DNA of 64,000 nucleotides from Amoebophrya sp. A120. Its lineage: Eukaryota > Sar > Dinophyceae > Syndiniales > Amoebophryaceae. The stretch lies in the NCBI GenBank assembly GCA_905178155.1, contig CAJINV010000007.1, positions 4,366,258 to 4,430,257 of the forward strand, written 5' to 3'. The notes below the pieces were generated by a model. It had not been told where the DNA came from. It searched no databases and saw nothing but the letters and a program-made list of their open reading frames with translations. Position numbers and translations under genes: made by a program. Shown in pieces: positions 1-12,300 of this stretch. Each line of letters opens with the position of its first letter. Position 1 is the stretch's first letter.

Positions 1-1519
1 ACCCAAGACCACATATTTTGCTTTTGATTTTGGCTACACGAATGATCGATGACGATCGATCCGTTTTGTTTGACCTTAATCGAGGAAAAAAGAAACGAGC
101 ACTCTCTGGTGGTGCCCTATCTTATTATATCTTTGTGTGCTTCTTGATGCTCTGACGGCTAGCGATAGCGTTTCTATTTCAATTTTCTTTTTTTCGTCTA
201 AGTGGTCTCTAGTCTTACTGATCTTTTTTTCTTTCTTCCTTTCTTTCCATGCCCGGGCATGGCGTCAAATTTCAAGGCCCTAAAAGATCTACCGGAGTCT
301 CAATTTCTTCTCTCCCGTGTCTGGATCATAAATCATGATTTTGGTTCGCTCGAACGAACCAGGACAAGCACGGTGCGGTGAGATCTGATCATAATATTTT
401 TTCTACTATCTCCGGGATGCCAGACGCAAATTCAAATTTCGGCTTCCACTTCTGTCTTGTTCTCTCACGTTTCATCCAACTTTCAGTTTGCTGTGACTGA
501 ATTCATTCTACCATCAATAATGTCAAGCTCGCGCTAAGCATAAGCTTCTTTTGTGGCATGTACCTGGAGCCTTTAGCAGGATGATAGCGATCGATTTTCG
601 ACGAAAACCGACTACGCTTTATTCAATAACTCTTCAAGTTCAACACCATGGACGAGCCAAGGGGCCCATATATAAAACACTTCATACATGCCAAACAGGT
701 GTGACCACGATGGGGGGCTTCTTACTTTTCACCGAGGTAGATAGTGAGGAGCTTCTTTTTTATTTCTTCGTATTTTTTATTTCAATCCGTGGCCGTGGTC
801 TAGCGACATTTGCTTGGCACCGTAGATAATCGCATAGGTTCTTCTTGTTGTGTGCTTCGTAATTCGGGAATGTGTTCTTGATCCCTGATGAACGAACTCG
901 GCCGGTGCCTTCCCGCTGTGATCACAAAACAACAAAAAGAATAGTTACGATCACGATGTCTCAAAATAGACGCGCAGAGGTGGGAGCGCGTTCTTCTTCC
1001 TTATCCTTTACTTATTTATCAACGTTTATGAAAAATCATGAGCTACTACAACTACTACAATACCCTTTATACTACACGGCAAGGAGCAGGATGAATGCGA
1101 TTGAAGTATCCGGCAAGGAATGCAATTGACGTAGGTATGGCCCGACTTCTGCTAGTATGTGAAATCTTACTGGTAAGGAAAGTCCGAAAATTTTATTAGT
1201 AAGCTGCGTTACTAGTAATTTGGACCAATTTAATCCACACCTTGTTTTGTAATTGTTCTAAACAAACTTTAAACAAAAGCCAGAAGCGTCAAACTATTGA
1301 GATCTTCCAGATAGGACCCAGGACGGTTTTGATGTACGTTGGAAGTGAGCCTAGTATCGGCGCAAAGGCTCGTCCTCTACGCAGCGGTACGAAGATCTCT
1401 TTCGCTTGCGCTCGCTATGACATCCTTTCCCCGAAGAACAAAGCGAACAACTTCAGGACGTCTTTCTTCATTAGTTCTATACCTAAAATTACTTTTTACT
1501 GTTCACATTCCCTTCATCT
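1..1519. other. No supported gene
   Basis: Open frames here are short, use no recognisable motif and overlap on both strands. A perfect 7-bp hairpin (TGGTTCG / CGAACCA, 6-nt loop) lies near 342-361, but nothing indicates a function. I see no RNA gene. Confidence 0.5.
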
Positions 1520-1945
1520 TCAGCGCGGGTGCTGCTGCGTTGCTGTGTAAAACTCGACTCCGCTCGTTTTGTCCACGCGAAACCATGTGGCGCTTCCCAA
1601 CTTGTTGTGGACCATCCTCCAAGTTGGCGAGAGAGGACTATGATTGATCGCCACAACTTTATGAAGCCCGTCGACCTCCGTGTCAGACGAAATGGTTGCG
1701 ATTCTGAACCCAAACGCTTCGCCTGCTCGCTTGACACTGAAGAGATTATAGTAACCGGTGCCACCACCTGCGGCGTTGCCGAGCTCCTGCGGATTTTTTT
1801 TCGCGATTAGATCGAAAAGCACATCCCTATCGCCTTTTGCCTCGTTCGTCGTTCCCGTGTTGATTTTCAACGGGGGAAGTAGGTCGGCAATGTAGCGCCA
1901 CTCCATACTGGCAAGTCTCCCCAGGGTCTTCTCCTGCCGACACAC
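1520..1945 (-). CDS. Candidate exon, unknown protein
   Basis: This 141-codon open frame has a non-repetitive, mixed composition and a plausible globular stretch (MEWRYIADLLPPLKI, then GYYNLFSVKRAGEAFGF) that looks more like a real exon than the other frames here. No family is recognised and no catalytic motif is seen. It has the same strand as the genes further right. It could be a downstream exon of a gene whose other exons lie at 3.6-5.4 kb, but I could not join them. Coding status is inferred from composition only. Confidence 0.35.
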   Translation of the reverse strand: MCRQEKTLGRLASMEWRYIADLLPPLKINTGTTNEAKGDRDVLFDLIAKKNPQELGNAAGGGTGYYNLFSVKRAGEAFGFRIATISSDTEVDGLHKVVAINHSPLSPTWRMVHNKLGSATWFRVDKTSGVEFYTATQQHPR

Positions 1946-3597
1946 ATCCTTTTTGCCCTGGTGTGTGAATGTGTGTTGTCATCTTTAAAGTAACATATTT
2001 TCATTTTGCGCTTCGTTAAACGAGTTCGATTCGAGCAACGCGGAAGAGAAGGCAACACAGCTTCGCTCTGGATTCTCGTGGCGATCTGAATCTGAAAGAA
2101 GCTGCTCGGCCCTAAGGGAAAGCACAGCGTCAAGAGCCCTACGTACGCGACCTCAACACATCACTCCACGACAGCAGTCCTGGCCGCCGAGTGCTACTGC
2201 TATCCAAATTGGTCCAGGAAGCAATGAGCTTTGCTGGCTGCGCCACGGGGTTCAGGCAGAGGCATCGGGCGTCTCAAAGTCTTGCCGGAGCTTTTATCTC
2301 CGCGTAGGAGATGCTAGGCCCAGATAAAACAATCACCCACGTAGAGGGGCATCGCAGGCTGATACACTACTAGACACCCAGATAGCCCACCTCGACCTCT
2401 CAACCACATTGCTGTAGTGCCGTCACACACCAGAGGTCGCCAGAAGCGTGCGCGGGCGGAGCGTGGGCCTGTTGGCCTTTTCGGTCCGTCCCTTTCGCTA
2501 GTCCGGCGCCGCGTTTTTTCATTTCTGCAGCAGCCACCCTTCCCGCTAAATGCCCTTAAAGAACTGGTGCAGAGACTTATTCTTTCGATGTCTTCACCAA
2601 GACACACTTGCTTTTGCAATGTGGAGAATCATCAAAAAAAACAAAATTGCAAGACGATCATGACGATGGCAGGTCTGCAAGGCAGATAATTATAGTAATT
2701 TGCCATACAACAGCTGTGAAACACAAATCCGCGCGGCGAATCTCGTCGTGCAGTGCAGATCTTTTCTACCACGGTCTTACGCGAATAAAATCAGTCGAGT
2801 GCTCGCTTGTCAAGGCGGGCGAGTCACTCTTATGCGCGCTATTTGGATTCCTGAGAGTAAGTACGTCGCACATCAATGTGTCTACTCAACAATTTAGCAA
2901 CGCCAGAGTCCCCCGCAATCTGCAGTGCCTGAGCTCGCCAGGCGCTGAACCAGAAATGAGCGCTGGAATCTCTACATGTTCAGGAAGTGCCTCTAACTCT
3001 GGCTCGCACGCACGGCGCACGCCGGGCATTGCCGACCGGGAGAACCGTCTCGCGCCCGGGTCGTTCGGGAGGAGAGCAAAAAGTCGTGGCACGGGTCGGG
3101 GTGAGCACATCCGGGCATGCGACGGATGTCTTTTATTTGCAATTCGTAGCTTTTTTCTTTTTTATTCTTTTATTTGCCGATGGCCCAGCAAAGCCAAGTC
3201 CCCTAAAGCTGCCCTGCGATCTGTCGCCACAGGCACGTCGACGCCACGAGTGGCTAAAACAAGCTCCCTCGCTTTTCAGGTACTGTGCAAGCGTAGGAAC
3301 AAAGAACGCATTTTTTCCCAGTCCTCAGCCAGTGCGTTTTTCACCTGCCGTATTTCCTCAAAAAAGGAAGCTCCCCGCAATTATAAAATACCGCGCATTC
3401 TAGTCAATATCAATTGAGACGACATGAAATCTTTGAAACGGGCTGTCTATCGCCATTCTCGCACAAGACTGCAATACATACGATGAACTTCTTGCACTCC
3501 AATGTTTTGTAAGTATGATGAGAATCTGACGTGGCCGCGTGTAAGTATAAATCGCGCTAGCGGTAGCGTATGGATGAAGAAAAACGCATGCCGTTAC
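1946..3597. other. Spacer or intronic sequence
   Basis: Long plus-strand frames exist here (for example 2608-3417), but their residue composition looks random and they have no motif or splice logic. I treat the stretch as non-coding. Confidence 0.35.
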
Positions 3598-4086
3598 CTC
3601 GACTTCATGTGCAGGGCCGGAAATCTTCTGAAACTCTTCAACGTTCTCCTGATGCAGTGCGGTGACTTGTGTCTGTGTGCTTCTTGCATCACGGGCGCCG
3701 AAGCAGCCTGGTGGCTCAAAAATTTGCACCACCCGCGGCTTTGTAGCAGGTTCGGCCTGCTCAGTGCAGCTCCTGTGTTTGAGTGTCGGGCATTCTCCAT
3801 CGATTGCCCACTCGACCCCGCGTGTCATGTCCGGTCTAACCGCCCCGCCTAGGCCTTTATGGTTTTTCTTCAAAGTCGGGTGCGTGGGCGAGCTCCAGTC
3901 AATGGAAATGCCTTGGGCAGTCATCTCGTCGCGTGAGTATGATGCAATTTGTAAGCTGCCCGATCGTGTACGGTAGCACAAGCATCTAGCCGCTACGTCT
4001 TGTTCTGGTGCTCCGGGGCATCGTATTGAAAAATGCTGCCCCTGTGTTTCTTTGAGGATGTCGTACTGTCTCGATTTTTTTTTCAT
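3598..4086 (-). CDS. Candidate exon, unknown protein
   Basis: About 163 codons read openly and include a globular-looking segment (IDWSSPTHPTLKK, then RPDMTRGVEWAIDGECP). The frame runs into a GTAACG donor-like sequence at about 3597, after Glu-Val-Glu, which is where sensible composition ends. The 5' boundary is uncertain because the frame starts in an A-run. It may belong to the same gene as 4371-5426, which lies just upstream on the same strand. No family is recognised. Confidence 0.4.
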
Positions 4087-4370
4087 TCATGACTTCGCAG
4101 GGGGCCGCGTGCCATCTTCCATTCAGAAATAACAACAGCTAGGTTTTTCTTTTTCGATTTCGCTTTAACACACAGGAATCGCGCAGCGGGTCCAGCAAAG
4201 TGTTTGTGTGCAGCTTCCGTAAAGCAAATATGCGCGAGGGGGCATATCGCTGAAAAGCCCACAATATCATGCCCTTCCTTGCGTCGATTCACTAGGCAAA
4301 TCTGGATCATCCCATGCATAGCAGTGCTGCATGCATCTGAAAATCGAAATCACACAGGGCAGCGTTTTAA

Positions 4371-5426
4371 TCAATTCAATATGTGTTTGCTGTTTGCGTG
4401 TTTGCTATGAAATAGACTGTCGACGCGGTCGCTGCCATTTTCTTGTTCATGTGATATGGCGCTCGGATTTTGTTCCACAATTAGCACTTGGCTGAGAGTG
4501 ATGGGAGGTTGTGAGGACTGATCTGAACGCTGCGCACTGCTGTCCGAGTCAGATCCATCTTCATCCCTAAGGCTTGTCGCCGCCTTCCTTGTGTCAGCCT
4601 GTTCCTGTGCTCTATCCTCATGAACTTGTTGCTTCAGTTGAGCATTGGCTTTGGAAGCTCGCAAGAGCAACACTCTCGCCAGCTTTTTTGCTTGGTCCTG
4701 AGTCTCGTGGCGACCATAGAGCATTTTCAAGTCCTGAAGCTCCTTCAGCTCAACGACATGGACGTGATCACTCTCGGTCTCGGAGCCCGCGCCATTGTCT
4801 TTATGCTTGTTGGTCACTGTCGTCGCAAGACCATCTTGTGCAAGATGTATCGCAGGTGGCTTGGTCTTCAAGTAGTTATTCAGCCACTCATCACCATTTG
4901 CCAGAATATGCTGTTTGGCGTCCATGTCCTGAGAAAGAACACGCATCACAGGATTAATGTCTCCGCGCTTTATTGGATTTTTTTCATTTTGGCGGGCGAA
5001 GTTCTCTGCCGGACCTTCCAACACCAACCAACGCAGGGCGTCCATATCTGGTATATCCGCAGTCCCTACTACGCCGTTGTAGTTACGAGAAGTCATTCTC
5101 ATACTCGTCTGTTCCCATGTGTTCCCAATATTCGCCATCATCTCCCTATCGCGACTGAGGCGGAATTGCGAAAAATCGCCATACTCTTGGCTCTTCTGCT
5201 CTGCGGCCTGAACTGCTTCTTCAGCTTTTGTTTCTTCAGCTGTCGATGTAGGTGTCTTTAGCCTAGCAGCAGCCTCGGCAGCCTCGGCAACTTGCCGGTA
5301 TTCAGGCAACCATTTTTCGATGAAATATTCAATGACATCACGTGCTGCGCTATGCCAGAAGAGAAAGCCGCGGAATCTGATACTGACCTCGACCTGCAGC
5401 TGCATCAATGCCGTCGCAAGGCTCAT
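4371..5426 (-). CDS. Hypothetical protein, 351 aa
   Basis: This is the longest frame in the left 16 kb. It opens with ATG and holds a hydrophobic/aromatic N-terminal segment (FRGFLFWHSAARDVI), an Ala/Glu-rich helix at about residues 45-80, a mixed globular middle and an acidic, Ser/Gln-rich tail. The composition is convincingly protein-like. The true start could instead be at a splice acceptor near the internal CAG after residue 8, and the last ~15 residues may be intron read-through. No domain is recognised. Function unknown. Confidence 0.5.
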   Translation of the reverse strand: MSLATALMQLQVEVSIRFRGFLFWHSAARDVIEYFIEKWLPEYRQVAEAAEAAARLKTPTSTAEETKAEEAVQAAEQKSQEYGDFSQFRLSRDREMMANIGNTWEQTSMRMTSRNYNGVVGTADIPDMDALRWLVLEGPAENFARQNEKNPIKRGDINPVMRVLSQDMDAKQHILANGDEWLNNYLKTKPPAIHLAQDGLATTVTNKHKDNGAGSETESDHVHVVELKELQDLKMLYGRHETQDQAKKLARVLLLRASKANAQLKQQVHEDRAQEQADTRKAATSLRDEDGSDSDSSAQRSDQSSQPPITLSQVLIVEQNPSAISHEQENGSDRVDSLFHSKHANSKHILN

Positions 5427-6219
5427 AACGAGAGTGAGAAACTACATCAAGTAGGGCTTTCTTATTCTTACAATTAGGAAATAGCGTCATTCTAAAACAG
5501 CTTCAGGAATACACATAAGTACAGCTGCTAGAGCTGGAGCTTTGAACTAATGTATAGCTATTTTTTGCCACCACTTCGAGCACAACGCTTCGCTCTGCAC
5601 AGCAGTGGATGAGGAAGGGGCGACCAAAAAGGCCGAAATAGAAAAGCCGAGTGCAATGGTCAGGGCGGCCAAATAAAACGCTCTGACCTGAGCCCGAGTT
5701 GATTATTTGTCCTCGGTGGCCAGACGCTGACACAGCAGATGGCTCCGGACGAAGGGGCATCAGCTTAAGGCCACCGAAAGAGAAAGCGTAGACGGAGCAG
5801 ATGAGCCCTTCGGCTGCTTTTGAAGATTGACCTTCAACATCGAAGCTGTTAATTTAGCTCTGCGAGCGTGGTTTAGAGCTTTCAGAAATTAGTTCCCAGA
5901 GCAGTTCCTAAAAGCTTCGGCTTTCAAAAATTTTGAAGCAGGTGCGTAGGATCTGCGTTTTGACCGATAGTCCCGGTCTGACTACACGTCCTACGCACGC
6001 GACTTACAGAAATCAGCTCCCAGGATTTCCTGGTAGGCGTAGTTTTTAAATACGTCGATAGCGCAGTAAAAACAAGCAGCCTCGAACTCAACGTCCGGAG
6101 CTTCTATTGAGCGAACGGCACGACTGCCAACAATCTCAATCTTTGCCTACGCCATGCAGCTGCTGTACGCACTTCAAATACCTCTCGTTAATGCAATTGC
6201 AAATCGAAGATAAAGAGGA
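5427..6219. other. Spacer containing a nested hairpin
   Basis: No gene-like frame. A two-tier inverted repeat lies at 5942-5998 (see its own entry). Two related stretches, CAGAAATTAGTTCCCAG near 5883 and CAGAAATCAGCTCCCAG near 6006, flank it as an imperfect direct repeat. Confidence 0.45.
5942..5998. repeat. Nested inverted repeat (possible structured RNA)
   Basis: Outer arms GTGCGTAGGA (5942-5951) and TCCTACGCAC (5989-5998) are perfectly complementary over 10 bp. Inside them GACCG (5962-5966) and CGGTC (5974-5978) form a second 5-bp stem closing a 7-nt loop. The shape recalls a tRNA-like arm, but a full cloverleaf does not fit. It could be a small RNA, a transposon end or chance. Confidence 0.4.
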
Positions 6220-6783
6220 CTACACGACGGAAGGTCTTTTGGCATAACGAACGTAGAGTCTTACGAAGTCGCCCACGTGCTCCGCGCCTCCGATCTTATC
6301 CTCCACATTCTTCTTTGTCTCACGTATCGCGAGAGCTTGCCAGCTGGCTGGCTTATCGGCGTCGGTGAGAGCCTCGGCCCAAACGAAACCGTCCCCGTAG
6401 ACCTTATTAAAGGCTCTAGCAACCGACGGAAAGACCAATGCACGCGTGCGCAGCATTTCGTCTTCGGGTATACCCCTGTTGATATACTCCTCTCCGGTCT
6501 TAAGCGATGCCCACTTCTGAGGCAAGGAGGTCACAGTAGATAAAAACACATCGAGGCGGTTTCTGACGTCGTGAACATCATGACCACGCGCGCCGTCCAC
6601 GCCGAGTATTGTAGATACTTCTTCTTGATGCGGTTGCGGCTGCCGCCCATCAAGTTGGCTTCCGCCTTTTGCTGTTGTTGTTGACAAGCCCACGGCATCA
6701 TTCCCACTGCTCGGTTTTGCCTGCGCCGTCCTTGACCTCTTTTTGGGTCTTGGCCGTATTCTCAGAAAATGCGCGACCGTCAC
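6220..6783 (-). CDS. Candidate exon, unknown protein, up to 188 codons
   Basis: The frame is open for 188 codons, starting at a GTG rather than ATG, so the real 5' end is probably a splice acceptor a little downstream. A basic Pro/Arg/Lys patch is followed by a flexible Gln/Ser stretch and a globular C-terminal half (RTRALVFPSVARAFNKVYG, then DGFVWAEALTDADKPASW). The composition strongly suggests coding. No family is recognised. It ends at TAG with no obvious further exon. Confidence 0.5.
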   Translation of the reverse strand: MTVAHFLRIRPRPKKRSRTAQAKPSSGNDAVGLSTTTAKGGSQLDGRQPQPHQEEVSTILGVDGARGHDVHDVRNRLDVFLSTVTSLPQKWASLKTGEEYINRGIPEDEMLRTRALVFPSVARAFNKVYGDGFVWAEALTDADKPASWQALAIRETKKNVEDKIGGAEHVGDFVRLYVRYAKRPSVV

Positions 6784-6901
6784 CGCTGCGCTTACTTTAC
6801 AAGTGTATTAAGTGAGTATTTCCAATATAAAACTGCTTTTAAAACAAACTTACTTTCTCGACAGAGCGAACGAAGCTGCTTCACATGCAACAAGTTGCAA
6901 A

Positions 6902-7231
6902 CTAGCAGCAGCATGCATGTCGCGGCGTGGCGAGGATAGACAAAGGCAGCCAACATTGATCAGCAAAACGTAAGAGAGGCAGGTTCCCAACACACTCGCA
7001 AACGATTGCGCTTGATCTTTGTGGCCGCGAGCATGCATCTTTCTGATGAATGTAGAAAATGTCGCATTCTTTTTTGGCGAAAATTAAGCACAAACATGCC
7101 AAAACGATGGCAGTGACAAATTTAACTTTTCTCTGGATAAGTTGCATGATTCCACTCTTGACGTCTGCGTTGGCGTTGCTAGTCTCTTGTTTGACTTGAG
7201 CATGCTGCGGCGCCTCGTTCTGGTCCTGCAT
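6902..7231 (-). CDS. Candidate exon with one transmembrane helix
   Basis: A polar N-terminal stretch starting MQDQNEAPQHAQ precedes a hydrophobic helix (FVTAIVLACLCLIF, residues ~38-51) and a Lys/Cys-containing segment. The first ~70 residues look coding; the Cys-rich remainder may be intron read-through. This would be a small single-pass membrane protein or an exon of one. Function unknown. Confidence 0.3.
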   Translation of the reverse strand: MQDQNEAPQHAQVKQETSNANADVKSGIMQLIQRKVKFVTAIVLACLCLIFAKKECDIFYIHQKDACSRPQRSSAIVCECVGNLPLLRFADQCWLPLSILATPRHACCC

Positions 7232-7923
7232 CTGCTCCTAGCATCCACATGAAATTCGAGATCAAGCAGTACGTTTTCCTGCTACTGGCTGCCCTTGCCA
7301 ATCTATGCCATGTAAAGATCTGACAATCGTCATAAGAGGGCATGGGTGCTGAGGCTCCAGTGCAGGGACGATGACGAGACTCCAATGCAACAACGAAAAA
7401 CCATGAAGGCCGACAAGAGCAGGGATAAAATTAGTATCCGCGATCCACCAGCGAAGCCGAACCTCTTCTGTGTATGATAACAAGAACTCAACTACTCAAT
7501 GTCGCGTCTATATGGCAGCACATGCCGTCATGACCAGCCCACATATTCAGCTCAACAGCGGAAGCGACTTGATCCACGAAGCAAACATTCACTGGATAGG
7601 CGTGGGCCTCCACCTTGTAGGCTCTTTTCTTGCTCAGCAATCTTCTCCCGCATCGACTCCGACATCTGGATCATGTTTATGCAGACAAACAGATTTGCTT
7701 TTCACCTGGTCACCTCCATGTGTTCAGCCTCATCGCATTTGAAGATGACATGCTTGACTTTGCAATTCATTACATTGATGTTGCGCCATTTATTGACTTC
7801 ACAGGCTTCGCCTGACTCCAACTTCCTACTGCAATTTATGTTCGCAGTATGATTTTCTAATACATAATTTTCACACAGCTTTCGAATACATGCAGATTGA
7901 ACACATGCACGCTCTGGAATAGA

Positions 7924-8232
7924 TCAATTCAAGAATGTTGGTGCATACATCAATACAAATACACACAAAATAGTATCAACGACAACGAAGCATGACAAAT
8001 CTAAAAAAGTCAGGAATTCGGGCAACGACAACTTTGGAAAAACAACTCGACCCCAAAGCTTCATATTGGTAATTTTTGCGCGCTCGAGATCATCACTTCG
8101 CAATTTTGAGTCAGTTGCATAGTCTGGATCCGCCTGCGGGAGACGGGGCAGCTGCAAGTCCACTCTCTCAGGCTTAGCTGTTCTAGCGGCCTGTTCTACG
8201 ACGTATGGGCAGCGAGCTGCAGGTGCAGACAC
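7924..8232 (-). CDS. Candidate exon, unknown
   Basis: The first ~60 codons are protein-like (VDLQLPRLPQADPDYATDS). The hydrophobic end (CFVVVDTILCVFVLMYAP) is either a transmembrane helix or intron read-through. No family is recognised. Same strand as its neighbours. Confidence 0.3.
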   Translation of the reverse strand: MSAPAARCPYVVEQAARTAKPERVDLQLPRLPQADPDYATDSKLRSDDLERAKITNMKLWGRVVFPKLSLPEFLTFLDLSCFVVVDTILCVFVLMYAPTFLN

Positions 8233-8781
8233 TGAGGCATTGCGGTGCTTTTACTGCAATTTAAAACTACATCATACGAAAAAAGAAAACTCGATGCAGA
8301 AATCGAATCAACTCAAAATTTCGCTTGGATAAAACTCGTAGTAATCATTGTCAGTCTCCTCCGTGTACTCGTCGTAGTAGGCGCGCTGCGTTTATCCAAC
8401 GAAAAAGTGCCCATGTCCATTGTCACGAGTACGTAATCGATCACGATCCTGGGCGCGCTAAATGCCAACACCGATAGGGCGCGTTGCTGCACATACACAG
8501 AGGGTTATCCTATGCGAAAAGCACAACCAAAATTCAGCAGGCAACTGTATCGTCCTGCTCATCATCCGTGCCAAGCAGGTGGGGGGGGGGGGCAGAATTT
8601 TCTGCGGCTCTAACGTAAAAAAGTAATGCATGAATATCGGAGCAAAAACTTTTTCGCTTGATAGCTTCTTCCGCTTCTTCTTGCCGGACTTCCGTTTTAA
8701 TATGGGGAAGAACAAGAAAACTCATGATCCTCGACATCTCTTCATACATCAACTGTGTCCACGTTTGCAGCAAGCTGCCCA
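8233..8781. other. Spacer with poly-G run
   Basis: No gene-like frame. An uninterrupted G tract of about 12 nt near 8581-8592 is the only visible feature. Confidence 0.4.
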
Positions 8782-9360
8782 CTAAAGTACAAAGTTGTAG
8801 GCACAGACAAATTTATGCGACCGCCGGAACGCAACTCTATGCACTACATGTTGAGCCTTTAATCCTACTCCTGGCGGCCAATGTGCAGCCGCAGTTTTTC
8901 TTGCGGAGTTACCGCTGTGTGTGCTTCTTTGCACAACATGAGCCCAGCCCTGCTTATGAGACGCGTCCCTTCTCTCTGGTGAGTGAGGAGGATTTTTCTT
9001 TTTTTCTTCTTTGATATGCTTCTTGCTTCCCGACTTTCGCTGTTCCTTCGCCCCTGCCGCAGCACTTGGAGTTGGAACTTCCAGGTCCGCTGCAATGCTC
9101 GGCCGGTCCGACGACTTTCCCTCTGCGCTCTCGTTCGCGGTACCGGATTCGACTTGCGACCCGGCCTGATGCGTTTGTCGTCCTTGAGTGGGAAGGAGAA
9201 ATCCGAACTCGATGGTAAGAAGAGAAAAAACGGCGAATGAAGACTTCCGCAGAGTCCGCCCCGCAGGGAAGAAAAGGTCGACGTTGTACATGAACATGTT
9301 GATGCGCTTTTTGTCCATGCGGAGAGATGAAGCCAGAGGTCGTTGCTTGTGAAATCGCAA
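8782..9360 (-). CDS. Weak candidate exon, Lys/Ser-rich
   Basis: An open frame of ~190 codons contains a basic low-complexity middle (KKHIKEEKKKN) between mixed segments. It resembles the disordered parts of proteins elsewhere in this window but has no motif. The opposite strand is also open in places, so the call is weak. Confidence 0.25.
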   Translation of the reverse strand: MRFHKQRPLASSLRMDKKRINMFMYNVDLFFPAGRTLRKSSFAVFSLLTIEFGFLLPTQGRQTHQAGSQVESGTANESAEGKSSDRPSIAADLEVPTPSAAAGAKEQRKSGSKKHIKEEKKKNPPHSPERRDASHKQGWAHVVQRSTHSGNSARKTAAAHWPPGVGLKAQHVVHRVAFRRSHKFVCAYNFVL

Positions 9361-12300
9361 CTACAACAAGTCTAACCTACTACGAGCACGACTAGTTGCT
9401 CGCTTTCGACCCAGCAGCTGCTTCCTTCAGGGCGCCACGAATTGGACTCGATTTTGTTCTTTCCAGCGAATGTACACCTCGGTCCGCCTGATTTTTTTTT
9501 TCGATGCCTCCGATTGTCAATGTTCTTGTGGTCGTGTATGCTGCAGCACGAGATTGATTTTTGTAGGATTCTTAGTTCGCGGCTGAGCTGTTTCTTGAAT
9601 GATGAGTCTGCTCGTGGCGTAGTTTCCCAGCTGCAGCTGCTTCCTCAGGTTTATTCTCCTCGATTCTTGAGACGTGCTTCCGTCCTCCTTGCACGACCTA
9701 GTTTCAATTTAATTGCAATGTAATAAAAATAAAAGGAAAAACCTTAACTCAGTTCTCTTGGATGTGCCACAGCGAGCACGAACTGAGATCGTGAATTCTG
9801 GACAACAAATGAAATCTAGGTGTACTCATGGAATGAATATGAAAACAAAGCGACGAAGCAAAATAATGCAGTTTCTGAGTTGTAATTGTAAATCACAATT
9901 TCAATTAGAAAACCTACCAGAAGTTGCTTTCTGTCGACCCGCCTGCTTCTTCAATTGAACGCGATTGTTAATTTTGTGCAGCTATCTGGCGGTCGTATAC
10001 TACGCGGCTTCACCCCTTGTGAATGTGGTCGTGCAGGCACAAGAGTGGTTTTGATATTTGCGAGTCTTTGGGTGGGTGCTAAATCTGAATGTTAGTGACG
10101 GCTCGGTTCTTGGCGCTTACCAGCCTCCTCACCTTTTTCCTCGCTCCTTGATTTTGGGGTAGGTGCTTTCCTTCTCGTTGCACCTCTTTATTTGAACAAA
10201 TTTTCGTATGAATTATTGAAGTTTTAAATTTTTTATGCTCTGGGGGAGCAATCTGGAGTCGTAAATTTGGGTCAAAGATATATACAGAATGAGAAATTGC
10301 AAGGGATGAATATGATATACTGCGAAATGAAAAAAAAAATGTTGATGGTGGGAATGCAAAGACTTAGAAAGACCGAGATAAGTTGTAAATTTAAATGTAA
10401 TGTTCAACAAGAAAAGCTAAATAAAGAGAAATGCGGCAATGCTTAACGATAAAGAAAAGGGTAATGCTTAAGTTTAAATGTAAAACAAGTCAAAAAGGGG
10501 TAGTACTCTTGTGTGAAATTGAAAACGAAATAGGCTTTTTTTTTTATTTTTTTTTGAATTGATGCAGCTGAGGGCTGCTTGGTAGAGATAGGAAAGTAAA
10601 AGTAGGCGGGGGAGAAATTTTGAAAATGAATTGTGTTGCCGAAAAGCTCCGACTCGATCGATTGTTGTAATTTTTTTTTCGCCTTAAGTGTGAGAGAGTT
10701 GAGTTTGTGAATTCGAAATTAATTGTTGTAAGGGAAACAAGAAGTAGAATAGCACAAGGCTATTATCCGCTAAGACTGACGGTAGATCAAAATACTTCAA
10801 ACTCGACGAGTTGCGTAACAAAAACAACACATACACAAACTCCTTCGATAACAGAAACTACTACAGCGGACGGGTCCTCGTAGCTAGAATTGTACGTGAA
10901 GGGAGCGTGAGTGGCGATCGATGTCACACAGGTCGGCGGGGGAGAAATACTTGACATAATATCAGCCTGCATTGTCGATTTTCGATGAAAGAAACGATAA
11001 CGCGTCGCGATGTTTCGGTCGTGATATGTGTTAGAAAAGGGGCAGCAGTAGGTCGTTTGTTCGTTGAAGGCGCACGATGGCTGGTGAACGTTTTTACGGG
11101 AAGAATGCGTACGAATTAATACGATACCGACATGAAGCCGCAAACATCCGCTTTTGCACGACGAGCGAAAAAATAAAATCAAACCGACCACACAGCTGAA
11201 AGACTCTTCACTGCGAAAAAGACACATCTAAAAGACCGAACGAAAACAGACCACCAGGCACCGACCAGGATTTAGCTCCTGCGGCTGCTATCAGGCCACG
11301 ATTACGCAAAAGACTTGTGTAAGACCAGCAGTCCACTTCATCTGGATCACGAGTCTTTCATCTTGCAACGAAGAGAGCCGATTTTACGACCGAGTCAATC
11401 TTTCACCAAAAAACCGACGGAAAGAGTCCCCGCTTGGGGGCTGAAGTTGGCTACTGAATATACTTAAATAACTATTAGCAGTAAAGCACCAATGCAACAC
11501 ACGCTGAGGCATCAAGTGAAGAGGTCCGAAGAAACCGAGGCTGACTTTCTCCGTAAGTTCGTTCAGACACATTTTCTTTGTCCGAGTCGTCTCTCTTCGT
11601 AGACTTGTCAAAGCACTGCACCTCCCCGTCACGAATAGGGAAATGAAAAGCAGCACTCACACTACAACTTCTTCATGACAACTGTCAATCAACACACGAG
11701 GCTCCTGATGCACACAGTTTCTGAATTCGACTGAGCAGAGTTTCTTTCACCTCCTGCTACTTTGGAGGGTTCAACTGATGTCTCGGCACATCAACCGATT
11801 CCTCGGCACATCAACTGATGCCTCGGATTTTCCACCAGCGCCAGCAGTTCGCACCAGTCGGTCCAGTCATCTGTCGAGCGGACGCGTTCGCAAAAAGGCC
11901 TGCAAGAAAAATTGCCGCCTTTACTACCGCAGCCCGGTAGTAATCGAAAATCCGCAACTGACGGTCGTGAGGGAAGCGGATACAGTCCCTTGCTGCGCTT
12001 CCCCTCGTCCGTGTTATCGCAGTATCCGTGTTTTGTCGTTGAAGTGCCACTCGCTCGGCGCTTTCTCCTCGACGTGCCCGATATTCATGTACTCGGGAAG
12101 CTTTTTGAAGCCGAAAGACCGTATCACACAGAAAAGTAGGCCTTCCTTGTCGTGCGTCTAGCTACTTATTGAAATGCTTCGAGACAGGTACAACGAGAAC
12201 GCGCACGCATACTGACTCTCATGATCCTAGACCGACCTGTAGCTGCCGCAACCGAAGAGTGCAAAAGCAATTGGCTTTTCTCCCCGCTCGTCTGTCGGTC

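Noticed and set aside
2021-2050. GAGTTCGATTCGAG, T-arm-like word
   Set aside because: Flanking stems do not pair and no cloverleaf can be drawn.
2608-3417. Plus-strand frame of 269 codons
   Set aside because: Composition looks random, it overlaps competing frames on both strands, and no motif or splice sites support it.
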